Assembly (NCBI GenBank): GCA_013335235.1
Contig: JAAXVZ010000011.1
Location: 1-13,027 of the forward strand
DNA length: 13,027 bases
Direction of reading: 5' to 3'
Origin: Nanobdellota archaeon
GTDB lineage: Archaea; Nanobdellota; Nanobdellia; Woesearchaeales; GW2011-AR15
Positions within the stretch are counted from its first letter, which is position 1. Every line of letters begins with the position of its first letter. The notes under the pieces are model-generated. The model had not been told where the DNA came from. It did not search any database and worked only from the letters and a program-made list of their open reading frames with translations. Shown here in pieces: positions 5,474-11,577 of this stretch. Both the position numbers and the translations under genes were made by a program.

Positions 5474-7276
5474 ATGTCTGGAAAACTTAGGTTTTTTTTC
5501 ATCATCGTGTTCCTTTCATCGTTAGCTTTAGCTCAGCAGGAAGCGCCGTCGCTTCTTGTTTCGAATTCTGCAGAATGGCAGGACGTCTATTCCACTATGC
5601 AGTATGCTGCTATCAATGGCGCCACATCTAACTTCCTTGTATCTGCAAGGCATTCGACACTCCTCCTAAACCAGCTTTCAAAAGACAGTTCTATGCTGAT
5701 AGTCTCCTCAACTACCAACCCTTATGTCATAGGGTATAAATCAGTCCTTGAGTCAAGAGGCTTTGATCAGGTTGAGGAAGTGAAAGTCGCTGGGGCGAAC
5801 CTTGAGCTTGCAAGGAGGCTGCCTGCGACTGTGAAAGATTTTGTCATCCTGGATGATTCATATGGATATAACGCTATATCTGTAGCGCCTTATGCTGCCA
5901 TATCTAAATCCTATGTTCTGTTTGCCACAAAACGGAACATCAATCTTGTATATAGCTATCTCAAGTCAAGAGATGTCAGGAGCGTCATCCTATACGGCCA
6001 GCTAGACCCAGAGGTCAAGGAAAGGCTGTCTGAATTCTCGCCAGAGAAAATAAATGAGGGAGACAGGTTCCTGGACAACCAGAAGATAGTTGATAAATAT
6101 CAGGCAGCCCACAGGAAGATGTATGGTGAGCCAAAAAAACAAGCCATCCTGACAAATGGTGAATTCATAGAGCAGGAGATAATGTCTGGCGTCGAACCCG
6201 TTGTTTTCATAGGTAGGTCGAATGTGCCAGACCAGGTCAGGAATTATATAAAATCAAGCGATATAGAGATAGGCATACTTATCGGAAATGAGCTTATTGG
6301 CTCTGCTACTTTCATCAGGAGAGAGCTTGGCATATCGGTTTTTGTCAAGTTCGCACAGTCAGCCAGGCAGCCATCCAGCACAATCTCTCCTGTCGAGGAT
6401 CTTGATAGGTTCTATCTTCCAAGATACATGCTTGAACTAGATGTTTTCCAGATAAGGTACAACAGGGCGAGCGGGAACATAGAAGTGACTTATCAGAATA
6501 AGGTCGACCTTGCGACGTTCCTCAAGACAAACTCGCTCATCATGAGATATCAGGGCGGCTCTCAGACATTAGGAGATGAGACACCAATATTCATCGACAA
6601 GCTGCAGTACAAGACACTTATTTATGAAACCAAGGCAGATGGCTCAAAGCTAGACCCGATGCTGGGGAATATATCTGCAGAGCTTTTTGCAATCTATGGC
6701 GAGTCAAAGAACTCCCTTGAATACACGCTCAGGAAGACTGTCGAAGTCGAGACTGTAAGTGTTATAGATAATTCAAAGATAGAGATTGTCTCTGTCCTTT
6801 ATGACAAGGCAAGCGGCAGATTCCTTGTAGAGATAAAGAACACCGGCGCTACAGATGCGTTTGTCAATATAGAGCTGCTTGATCTCCTTATCAATGATGA
6901 GCTGGTGACAAGAGGAGGGGACAAGATCGTTCTCGTGAAAAAGGGAGAGAGCATCACTATAGAAGTAACCTCTCCTATGACTGAGGCAGACCTTGCAGCG
7001 AACCCGAAGATCAGGGTCCGTGCATACTACGGAGAGAGGGAGAGGAACCTTGTGAATGTTGTAGAAGGTGAGTTCATATTTGGTTATACCGGCTTTGGAT
7101 ATATGACTGGCATGGTCTTAAAGCAGGTTGGTGAGAACGCGATAATCTGGATGCCTGCGATAGTGATACTGATACTCCTCATACTGATACTTGGCATGAA
7201 GAAGAAATGCCCGCATTGCGGAGAGATAAATTCTCTCAGGGCAAAGAGATGCAGTAAATGCCACTCTGAGATATAG
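5474..7276 (+). CDS. Anchored surface protein: cell-wall-binding-2-like ectodomain, TM, cytosolic zinc ribbon
   Basis: The protein has 600 aa. A signal peptide (1-20, ending SSLALA) is followed by a region of about 26-320 built from repeated alpha/beta units of the form strand, helix, then I-L-Y-G or V-F-I-G (VILYGQLDPEV, VVFIGRSNVPD, IGILIGNELIG). This resembles the putative cell-wall-binding repeat 2 fold found in bacterial and archaeal surface proteins. Residues about 330-545 are beta-rich, including a CARDB-like segment near 440-530 (VEIKNTGATDAFVNIEL). A membrane helix at about 553-574 is followed by KKK and a zinc ribbon with Cys579, Cys582, Cys593 and Cys596 (CPHC...CSKC). The predicted topology puts the zinc ribbon in the cytosol, so the protein could link the envelope to an internal partner. 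It appears to be a single-gene transcription unit. Confidence 0.7.
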   Translation: MSGKLRFFFIIVFLSSLALAQQEAPSLLVSNSAEWQDVYSTMQYAAINGATSNFLVSARHSTLLLNQLSKDSSMLIVSSTTNPYVIGYKSVLESRGFDQVEEVKVAGANLELARRLPATVKDFVILDDSYGYNAISVAPYAAISKSYVLFATKRNINLVYSYLKSRDVRSVILYGQLDPEVKERLSEFSPEKINEGDRFLDNQKIVDKYQAAHRKMYGEPKKQAILTNGEFIEQEIMSGVEPVVFIGRSNVPDQVRNYIKSSDIEIGILIGNELIGSATFIRRELGISVFVKFAQSARQPSSTISPVEDLDRFYLPRYMLELDVFQIRYNRASGNIEVTYQNKVDLATFLKTNSLIMRYQGGSQTLGDETPIFIDKLQYKTLIYETKADGSKLDPMLGNISAELFAIYGESKNSLEYTLRKTVEVETVSVIDNSKIEIVSVLYDKASGRFLVEIKNTGATDAFVNIELLDLLINDELVTRGGDKIVLVKKGESITIEVTSPMTEADLAANPKIRVRAYYGERERNLVNVVEGEFIFGYTGFGYMTGMVLKQVGENAIIWMPAIVILILLILILGMKKKCPHCGEINSLRAKRCSKCHSEI

Positions 7277-7454
7277 TTCTGAGTATCGAAAATTTGTGCA
7301 GAATATCTCTGTTCCTGTACAGAGGATGAATTCAACTTTTTGCAGGTGAAAATCCAATGGGTCTTCTGTGAAAGTGGAAGTCCCGTGTGATTTCCTGTTT
7401 TCAGATAATCTTGTTTTCGATGGCACAGAAACTCTCAGAAATGATATTCAAGTC

Positions 7455-7461
7455 TTTTTTT
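7455..7461 (+). terminator. T7 run downstream of the 600-aa gene
   Basis: Seven T lie about 180 nt after the stop and just before the palindromes of the next promoter. This could be an archaeal T-tract terminator, though the distance from the gene is long. Confidence 0.3.
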
Positions 7462-7472
7462 GGCTTCTTATA

Positions 7473-7509
7473 ATTTCAAAATTGAAATACTCTTTTCAAA
7501 TTTGGAAAA
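7473..7509. promoter_or_regulatory. Two tandem palindromes, candidate operators of the winged-helix operon
   Basis: The first is perfect: ATTTCAA, AA, TTGAAAT (7473-7488). The second, TTTTCAAATTTGGAAAA (7493-7509), has the perfect core CAAATTTG (7497-7504) and one offset base in its flanks. Their centres (7480.5 and 7500.5) are 20 bp apart, about two helical turns, so bound proteins would lie on the same DNA face. The second abuts the TATA box at 7511. Both share the half-site TTTCAA. The first gene downstream encodes a winged-helix protein, so autoregulation is likely but inferred. Confidence 0.6.
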
Positions 7510-7510
7510 A

Positions 7511-7518
7511 TATATAAA
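7511..7518 (+). promoter_or_regulatory. TATA box that decides the winged-helix start
   Basis: TATATAAA ends only two bases before ATG 7521, so that ATG would lie upstream of the expected start of transcription. The in-frame GTG at 7542 is 27 nt from the box centre, matching the leaderless spacing seen elsewhere. Confidence 0.65.
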
Positions 7519-7541
7519 CAATGCCTTCCAGTATTTCGCTA

Positions 7542-7790
7542 GTGGAGATACTGAGAGGGCTCGTGGATGGCAAGCTTCTGAACATATTGGAGCTTTTTCT
7601 CAAGAATCCAGACCGACTATACCACATCGCTAAAGTATCAGCCGACTCTAAGGTGTCCCTGGCATCATCCTTTAGGCTGATTCATTCCCTAAACAAAGGC
7701 GGGATAATAGAATGCACAAGCGTAGGCAAGACTAAGCTATACAAGCTAGCATCCAGCAGGAAGACTAAGGTGCTGAGGAAACTATTATGA
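7542..7790 (+). CDS. Small winged-helix DNA-binding regulator
   Basis: The protein is 82 aa from GTG 7542 (89 aa if ATG 7521 were used). The sequence follows the archaeal ArsR/MarR-like winged-helix plan: helix 1 (about 2-21, LLNILELFLKNP), helix 2 (DRLYHIAKVS), recognition helix (SLASSFRLIHSLNKGG, about 39-54), then the wing (IIECTSVGKTKLYKLA). It has no ligand-binding or metal-binding domain. The first-cistron position, the ATGA overlap with the next gene (7787-7790) and the two palindromes right before the promoter suggest it represses or tunes its own operon of surface proteins. What signal it reads, if any, is not visible. Confidence 0.75.
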   Translation: MEILRGLVDGKLLNILELFLKNPDRLYHIAKVSADSKVSLASSFRLIHSLNKGGIIECTSVGKTKLYKLASSRKTKVLRKLL

Positions 7791-8455
7791 GGCCTTCAAT
7801 CATGTTTTCAGCTGTTGCAGCCGCCATCTTGACTATGCTTGCATTTAGCCTTTACAATCCCATTATCACAGGCATGCCTGTCTTGGACACTACCTTGACT
7901 GTTGTTACGACAATCAACAATTCCTGCAATCTCACTCTTGAGGAGGGCTGGAACCTTGTCAGTTTCCCTTGCATAACAACAGATGCACCTATCCTTTCAT
8001 ATCTAGGGAACTATACCAGTGCGATAAATTCAGTCTGGTACTATGATGCGACCAGCTCAGCAGATCCATGGAAAAGCTATAATCCTTCCCTGCCTGGCTA
8101 TGCAATCCAGGACCTATCTACTCTGTCAAGAAGGAGTGCGTATTGGATAAATGCAAAATCCAGGACAGATATCCTCATCGTGAGCGAGCTGTTCACACCC
8201 ACGGCCTATAGCCTTAGCAGAGGCTGGAATCTTGTAGGCTACCCCAGCACAGCTGCAAAGCTGGTGAATGAGACTTTCCAGGCACTTGAACCTGACTATG
8301 ACTATATCCTGTCTTTCAATGCCTCAGATATTGACACCTGGAAGATTTATACATGGAATTCAAGCCTTGTCAGCGATCAGGATCTGATATACGCTTCGCC
8401 ATATGGCGGTTATTGGATATATATGCTTAGTCCGAAGGGGTATGTGATATCATGA
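7787..8455 (+). CDS. Secreted or anchored GWNLVS-repeat surface protein
   Basis: The protein has 222 aa and an N-terminal hydrophobic segment (about 5-24) that is either a signal peptide or an anchor. The rest is two copies of a ~90-residue unit. Each begins with GWNLVSFP (54-61) or GWNLVGYP (146-153) and ends with an aromatic YWI motif (AYWINAKS near 119-126; GYWIYMLS near 208-215). This GWNLV repeat is common in archaeal and bacterial extracellular proteins and has no assigned activity. Several N-x-S/T sequons (NNS, NLT, NYT, NET, NAS, NSS) are available for archaeal N-glycosylation. The ATGA overlaps at both ends place it between the winged-helix gene and the 739-aa gene, so it may form an external complex with the latter. 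Confidence 0.7.
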   Translation: MRPSIMFSAVAAAILTMLAFSLYNPIITGMPVLDTTLTVVTTINNSCNLTLEEGWNLVSFPCITTDAPILSYLGNYTSAINSVWYYDATSSADPWKSYNPSLPGYAIQDLSTLSRRSAYWINAKSRTDILIVSELFTPTAYSLSRGWNLVGYPSTAAKLVNETFQALEPDYDYILSFNASDIDTWKIYTWNSSLVSDQDLIYASPYGGYWIYMLSPKGYVIS

Positions 8456-10671
8456 GGTGGCAAGCCATTGTACTGGTAGCGGCAATCATGCTTAGCGTAA
8501 GCCTTGCATATCCACCATTGCCTACAGATTTCTATGGCTCAGCGACAATATATGATTCAGAGATGACAGCGCTTCCGGCTGGGACGCAGATCTCAGTCTA
8601 CGCATTCAATGTCTCCTGCGGATCATTCGATATCCTGGATGCAGGCTACTATGGCTCTCTTACCTGTCTTGGCGATGATGATTACACAGGCACTGTTGAA
8701 GGGGCGATATTCGGCCAGAACATACTTTTCTATATAAACGGGGAACCTGCCCAGGTCTTCGGAGACACAGTATGGTATAACGGCGTTTTCCACAATGTCA
8801 ACATAACGCCTATGCCTGCCTGCCCCAACACTTGGTGCGAGATCACAGAGACCTGTGTGTCATGTGCAGCTGACTGCGGCTTCTGTCCGCCGAACATGAC
8901 AGGCAATTTTTCAGGGAATGGTACAGGCGGTGGCTCTGGCGGCGGAGGCAGCCCAACAACAGGGGATACAGGATCCTCTAGCGGAAGACCCGGTGAAACA
9001 AGCGGCGGCTCTGGCGGAGGCAGGGGAGGCACAGGCGGCGAGGAAGTAACAGATCCGACATTATGTCAGGAGAATTGGGTCTGCACAGATTGGCGTCCGG
9101 AGATATGCCCACCTAACGGCAGGCAGACGAGGCGCTGCAATGATATCAACGCCTGTCACACGAATTTCAATCCGCCAAGTATTATCCAGTCCTGTGAATA
9201 TATACCTACTTGCAACGACACCCTCAAGAACCAGGATGAGACAGACATAGACTGCGGAGGCGCAGTCTGTGATGAATGCCTGCTGAACCAGACCTGCCTT
9301 TTTGACTCAGACTGCGTCACAGAGTTCTGCAACCCGAACTCAGGCCTATGTGAGGAACCTTCATGCAGTGACGGGTTCAGGAACCAGGGTGAATCAGGTA
9401 TAGATTGCGGAGGTCCTTGTGAGAGCTGCGAGAAACCTGTGCAGGAGACACCTGAAACAATACTGAGGTTCATAATCGCAGGCTGCGGCCCGTTTCCATG
9501 GCCTTTCCTTATTCTTGCCTCTCTTGCAGCAGCAGGTCTCTATTGGCTTGGAAGAAGATACATAAAGAGTGTGAAGCTATCAAAGGGATTCAGGAAGAAA
9601 AGGAAGCTGGAGAGAATACTTTTCCTGCATAACCTTAAGCGTAACCTGAAGATATTCAACTGGCTGGTGCTCCTTCTGGAGACAATAATCGCGCTATATC
9701 TCCATTTCTACTGCGACTGGGGATATTTTCTGCTTATCGCATCAATGATACTTATCCCTTCAGCAATTGCTATATACCTGAAATACTATGTATACGATGA
9801 GAGAAGGTTCAGGAGGAAGCTCCGGCATCTTGATCTTGGCCATGAAGACAGGCTGGAGACACTCATCAAGCTTGAACGAAGAGAGCTGAGGAAGGATGAG
9901 AGGAAACTATATGAACGCATGTCTACATTGGATTATAAGGCGCTTGACCCGAATCTCAGCCTCCTACTAAAAGACGTCAGTTTCCTGCTGAAAGACATGC
10001 TGCTCGATAAAGAGCACAATTACTATTATGAGAATGAGCTGGCTGACACCATATCAGAGCTTGACGCCTTCAAAGAGACCATGGACGCAGATGAGGAGAT
10101 GAAGTCCATCTATTCATACCTGAAGCTGATAGAGAAGATCAGGCGCGACATCCTGGTGAAGATGAAGTCATTGAGGTCAAAAGCCCAGGCAGGCGCAAAA
10201 GCGCGAGTCAGTGAAGAAGGGCCTGAGGACAGCTATTTCCCGCCTGAAAAAGAGGGAGAAGCAGCGGCCGACGCACCTCTTCCTGCAGAAACAGAGAAAA
10301 GCCCTGCTCCTGCCGTGCCTAGGCTTGATTATAATAAAATAGCTGAAGACATATCAGCAAGCAAGAACAAAGAAGAGCTGATAGGATCGCTCCTGAAGGA
10401 AAATCCTGGTGACCTTAATCTTCTGTTCATTGCCGCAAGCAGCTATCATCACTTAGGTGACCTAGCAAAAGCACAATCCTTATATGATGAAATCATTGCA
10501 AAAGACCCAAGCCACAAGCACGCGCTTTACTATAAAGCCAGCCTTCACCTCCAGAAGAGAGAGCTTGAGAGCGCATTTGAAACCTATAAGACGCTTATGC
10601 AGATAGACCCGGAGTTCAAGCAAGTCAAGCAGAATTATAATGCATTGGCTTCAAAGCTTCATAAAACATAA
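8452..10671 (+). CDS. Large multidomain membrane protein: Cys-rich modules outside, TPR inside
   Basis: The protein has 739 aa. A signal peptide (about 1-19) is followed by a small beta domain (20-120), a Cys module (124-146, with CPNTWCE and CVSCAADCGFC), and a Gly/Ser linker (about 152-198). A thrombospondin-type-1-like module follows (205-248, with NWVCTDW and GRQTRRC), then two related modules with DxxxNxxExxIDCGG (254-276 and 305-326). Membrane helices lie at about 341-366, 402-420 and 424-444. A long charged helical segment (about 446-585), an acidic Pro/Ala linker (587-625) and a TPR-like helical repeat region (about 653-735) complete it. With a cleaved signal peptide and three helices, the Cys-rich part lies outside and the helical/TPR part in the cytosol. 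This looks like an adhesin or receptor whose inner part recruits proteins; no enzyme motif is seen. It is the last gene of the winged-helix operon. Confidence 0.75.
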   Translation: MRWQAIVLVAAIMLSVSLAYPPLPTDFYGSATIYDSEMTALPAGTQISVYAFNVSCGSFDILDAGYYGSLTCLGDDDYTGTVEGAIFGQNILFYINGEPAQVFGDTVWYNGVFHNVNITPMPACPNTWCEITETCVSCAADCGFCPPNMTGNFSGNGTGGGSGGGGSPTTGDTGSSSGRPGETSGGSGGGRGGTGGEEVTDPTLCQENWVCTDWRPEICPPNGRQTRRCNDINACHTNFNPPSIIQSCEYIPTCNDTLKNQDETDIDCGGAVCDECLLNQTCLFDSDCVTEFCNPNSGLCEEPSCSDGFRNQGESGIDCGGPCESCEKPVQETPETILRFIIAGCGPFPWPFLILASLAAAGLYWLGRRYIKSVKLSKGFRKKRKLERILFLHNLKRNLKIFNWLVLLLETIIALYLHFYCDWGYFLLIASMILIPSAIAIYLKYYVYDERRFRRKLRHLDLGHEDRLETLIKLERRELRKDERKLYERMSTLDYKALDPNLSLLLKDVSFLLKDMLLDKEHNYYYENELADTISELDAFKETMDADEEMKSIYSYLKLIEKIRRDILVKMKSLRSKAQAGAKARVSEEGPEDSYFPPEKEGEAAADAPLPAETEKSPAPAVPRLDYNKIAEDISASKNKEELIGSLLKENPGDLNLLFIAASSYHHLGDLAKAQSLYDEIIAKDPSHKHALYYKASLHLQKRELESAFETYKTLMQIDPEFKQVKQNYNALASKLHKT

Positions 10672-10687
10672 GCCAGATAAACCATAG

Positions 10688-10697
10688 CTTTTTATTC
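10688..10697 (+). promoter_or_regulatory. TATA-like T-rich box for the 42-aa gene
   Basis: CTTTTTATTC is centred about 26 nt before ATG 10719, the leaderless spacing of this window. The same T5 run, 17 nt after the 739-aa stop, could also end the upstream operon. Confidence 0.45.
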
Positions 10698-10718
10698 TCG
10701 CTTGCTTGATGGCATATT

Positions 10719-10847
10719 ATGGTTTGCACACACATCAAGGAACTCTATAAGTATGTAAAAGAGCATGACCTGAAGATTTCGGCAGTCGATCTAGTTTCTG
10801 TCGAATGCAGGAAATGCAAGGAAAAGGACAGCTGCAGCAGCCTATAG
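10719..10847 (+). CDS. 42-aa Cys-rich small protein, possibly zinc-binding
   Basis: The open frame runs from ATG 10719 to TAG 10845-10847. It begins MVCTHIKELYKYV and ends with a CRKC...C cluster. Cysteines are at 3, 30, 33 and 39 and a histidine is at 5. The CxxC (30-33) with Cys39 and an N-terminal CxH could bind one zinc, with a helix (about 5-20) and a VSVEC strand between. The leaderless promoter spacing and a strongly coding-like composition argue that it is real despite its size. Such mini zinc proteins are common in archaea and often of unknown function. Its stop overlaps that of the convergent nuclease-like gene by 6 bp. Confidence 0.6.
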   Translation: MVCTHIKELYKYVKEHDLKISAVDLVSVECRKCKEKDSCSSL

Positions 10848-11132
10848 CAGCACAAGCGCGCCGGATGCGCCGCAGTAGAAAAAAGTCCTGTCAATCTTCA
10901 ATGGTGCGTGTTTTCTTACCATCTTAGCCTGTTTCCTTGCCTTTGTTATCCTATACGAGCATTTCACCTCGAATGCATCAAAGAACGAGCCTTTCCTGGC
11001 AAGGACATCTATCTCGCATAGCTGCCTTTTCTTGCCTGAAATCTTCACATTCGTAGAAAGGACATCATAATCCGATTTTATCATCTCACATAGATCAAGG
11101 ACATACCGGTCGTGTTTGCTGACTTTCTGCAC
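10842..11132 (-). CDS. Minimal PD-(D/E)xK nuclease-like protein
   Basis: The protein is 96 aa from GTG 11132 (minus strand). The core fits the PD-(D/E)xK restriction-endonuclease fold: an N-terminal helix (HDRYVLDLCEMI, 7-18) leading to Glu40/Asp42 in the strand CEIDVLAR, a turn, then Glu55-x-Lys57 in AFEVKCSYR. These match the order D-x(n)-E-x-K that binds metal and cuts DNA in this superfamily. A following basic helix (RITKARKQAKMVRKH, 61-75) is typical. The protein is barely larger than the catalytic core. It may be a DNA repair or resolvase-like enzyme, or the nuclease of a small defence unit; no methylase or helicase partner is nearby. The length, start and activity need checking, but the motif order is clear. 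Confidence 0.65.
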   Translation of the reverse strand: MQKVSKHDRYVLDLCEMIKSDYDVLSTNVKISGKKRQLCEIDVLARKGSFFDAFEVKCSYRITKARKQAKMVRKHAPLKIDRTFFYCGASGALVLL

Positions 11133-11150
11133 GTATTATATTTCCAGGGA

Positions 11151-11159
11151 TTATAGTTT
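11151..11159 (-). promoter_or_regulatory. TATA box for the nuclease-like gene
   Basis: Read on the minus strand, AAACTATAA lies about 23 nt before GTG 11132, matching the leaderless spacing. It overlaps the stop codon of a possible small minus-strand ORF (11151-11258). Confidence 0.5.
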
Positions 11160-11258
11160 AAATAATTTTGTAATCCCAGGCAGATAGTTAATTGCTGCTT
11201 CCTTAGCTTTCTCGTCTAATTTATGCGTCAGTCTGACGTTCTTTGTCCTAGCAATCAA
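11151..11258 (-). pseudogene. Possible small ORF or gene remnant upstream of the nuclease-like gene
   Basis: On the minus strand a 35-codon frame runs from TTG 11258 to TAA 11151-11153. Its composition looks like real protein (KNVRLTHKLDEKAKEAAI, then YLPGITKLF). The frame is open only a few codons further upstream before a TAG at 11274-11276, and there is no ATG or GTG start. It could be a leaderless small gene, since a T/A-rich box near 11291-11299 (TTTTATTAA on plus) is about 36 nt away, or it could be the remaining 3' end of a lost gene. It ends 18 nt before the nuclease-like start, so it may have been the upstream partner of that gene. Confidence 0.3.
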
Positions 11259-11357
11259 CTGTAATGAAACTTTCTATTTTGTTCTATGGTTTTTATTAAG
11301 ATATAATGCCGACAAACATCATATAACTAACAATAATCATATTTGTATAGAAAAGTA

Positions 11358-11364
11358 TTTATAT
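11358..11364 (+). promoter_or_regulatory. TATA box of the RHH operon
   Basis: TTTATAT predicts transcription starting near 11387 and a leader of about 32 nt. GGTGGGG at 11412-11418, directly before ATG 11419, could serve as Shine-Dalgarno, although the spacing is short. Confidence 0.5.
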
Positions 11365-11371
11365 TAGATAT

Positions 11372-11385
11372 ATGATAAATATCAT
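11372..11385. promoter_or_regulatory. Perfect palindrome over the RHH-operon start site
   Basis: ATGATA, AA, TATCAT is a perfect 6-2-6 inverted repeat lying between the TATA box (11358-11364) and the expected transcription start (~11387). This is where a bound repressor would block polymerase. Related half-sites ATCATAT occur at 11318-11324 and 11336-11342, 18 bp apart. The downstream RHH protein is the natural candidate to bind; this is inferred. Confidence 0.55.
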
Positions 11386-11418
11386 TTAGTAGCCTATTTT
11401 GTATACTAAGTGGTGGGG

Positions 11419-11577
11419 ATGGCGGAAAAACGAGTGAACATTGTGTTGGATGAGGATGTCCATACTAAAGCCAAAGTTATCGCTGTCCTGAAAAACATCA
11501 CATTGAACGAGTTCCTGGAACAGGCGATCGAGGAAGCTATCAAGAAAGACAGGCAGATCCTGGAGAGGATGAAATGA
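11419..11577 (+). CDS. Ribbon-helix-helix (CopG/Arc-type) regulator
   Basis: The protein is 52 aa, from ATG 11419 to TGA 11575-11577. It shows the complete minimal ribbon-helix-helix fold: a beta strand KRVNIVLD (4-11) that would enter the DNA major groove as a dimer, helix A (EDVHTKAKVIAVLKN, 12-26), then helix B beginning with the typical TLNEFLEQAIEEAI (28-41). There is no extra effector domain. Small RHH proteins act as autorepressors or as antitoxins. No toxin follows here: the next gene, overlapping by ATGA (11574-11577), encodes a secreted surface protein. It is therefore more likely the local regulator of that operon, with the palindrome at 11372-11385 as a candidate site. Confidence 0.8.
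   Translation: MAEKRVNIVLDEDVHTKAKVIAVLKNITLNEFLEQAIEEAIKKDRQILERMK

Larger units (their letters stand above)
11259..11418. other. AT-rich intergenic region before the RHH operon
   Basis: This is the rest of the 286-base stretch between the start codons at 11132 (minus) and 11419 (plus). No coding frame of note is visible. It contains scattered TATA-like boxes, four copies of an ATCATA-type half-site (11318-11324, 11336-11342, 11370-11376, 11380-11385) and the promoter of the ribbon-helix-helix operon. Confidence 0.5.

Noticed and set aside
7307..7324. Hairpin CTCTGT-TCCTGT-ACAGAG after the 600-aa gene
   Set aside because: The 6-bp stem is weak, is not followed by a T-tract within a few bases, and is of a size expected by chance.
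7118..7426. 102-codon minus-strand open frame over the end of the 600-aa gene
   Set aside because: Most of it mirrors the membrane helix and zinc-ribbon codons. Its composition is not protein-like and it has no promoter.
7420..7473. 17-codon frame MAQKLSEMIFKSFFGFL upstream of the winged-helix gene
   Set aside because: It has no TATA box at the right spacing and no Shine-Dalgarno motif, and it runs through the T7 terminator candidate. It is probably chance, though the amphipathic look was noted.
8730..9032. 100-codon minus-strand Pro-rich frame opposite the 739-aa gene
   Set aside because: The Pro-rich sequence is just the complement of the Gly-rich linker codons.
8928..9043. Gly/Ser-rich stretch examined as a tandem DNA repeat or CRISPR-like array
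   Set aside because: The repeats are irregular GGC/GGA codon runs encoding a flexible linker, with no spacer structure.
11419..11577. RHH protein as the antitoxin of a toxin-antitoxin pair
   Set aside because: The coupled downstream gene is a large secreted protein with a signal peptide, not a RelE, PIN or other toxin.
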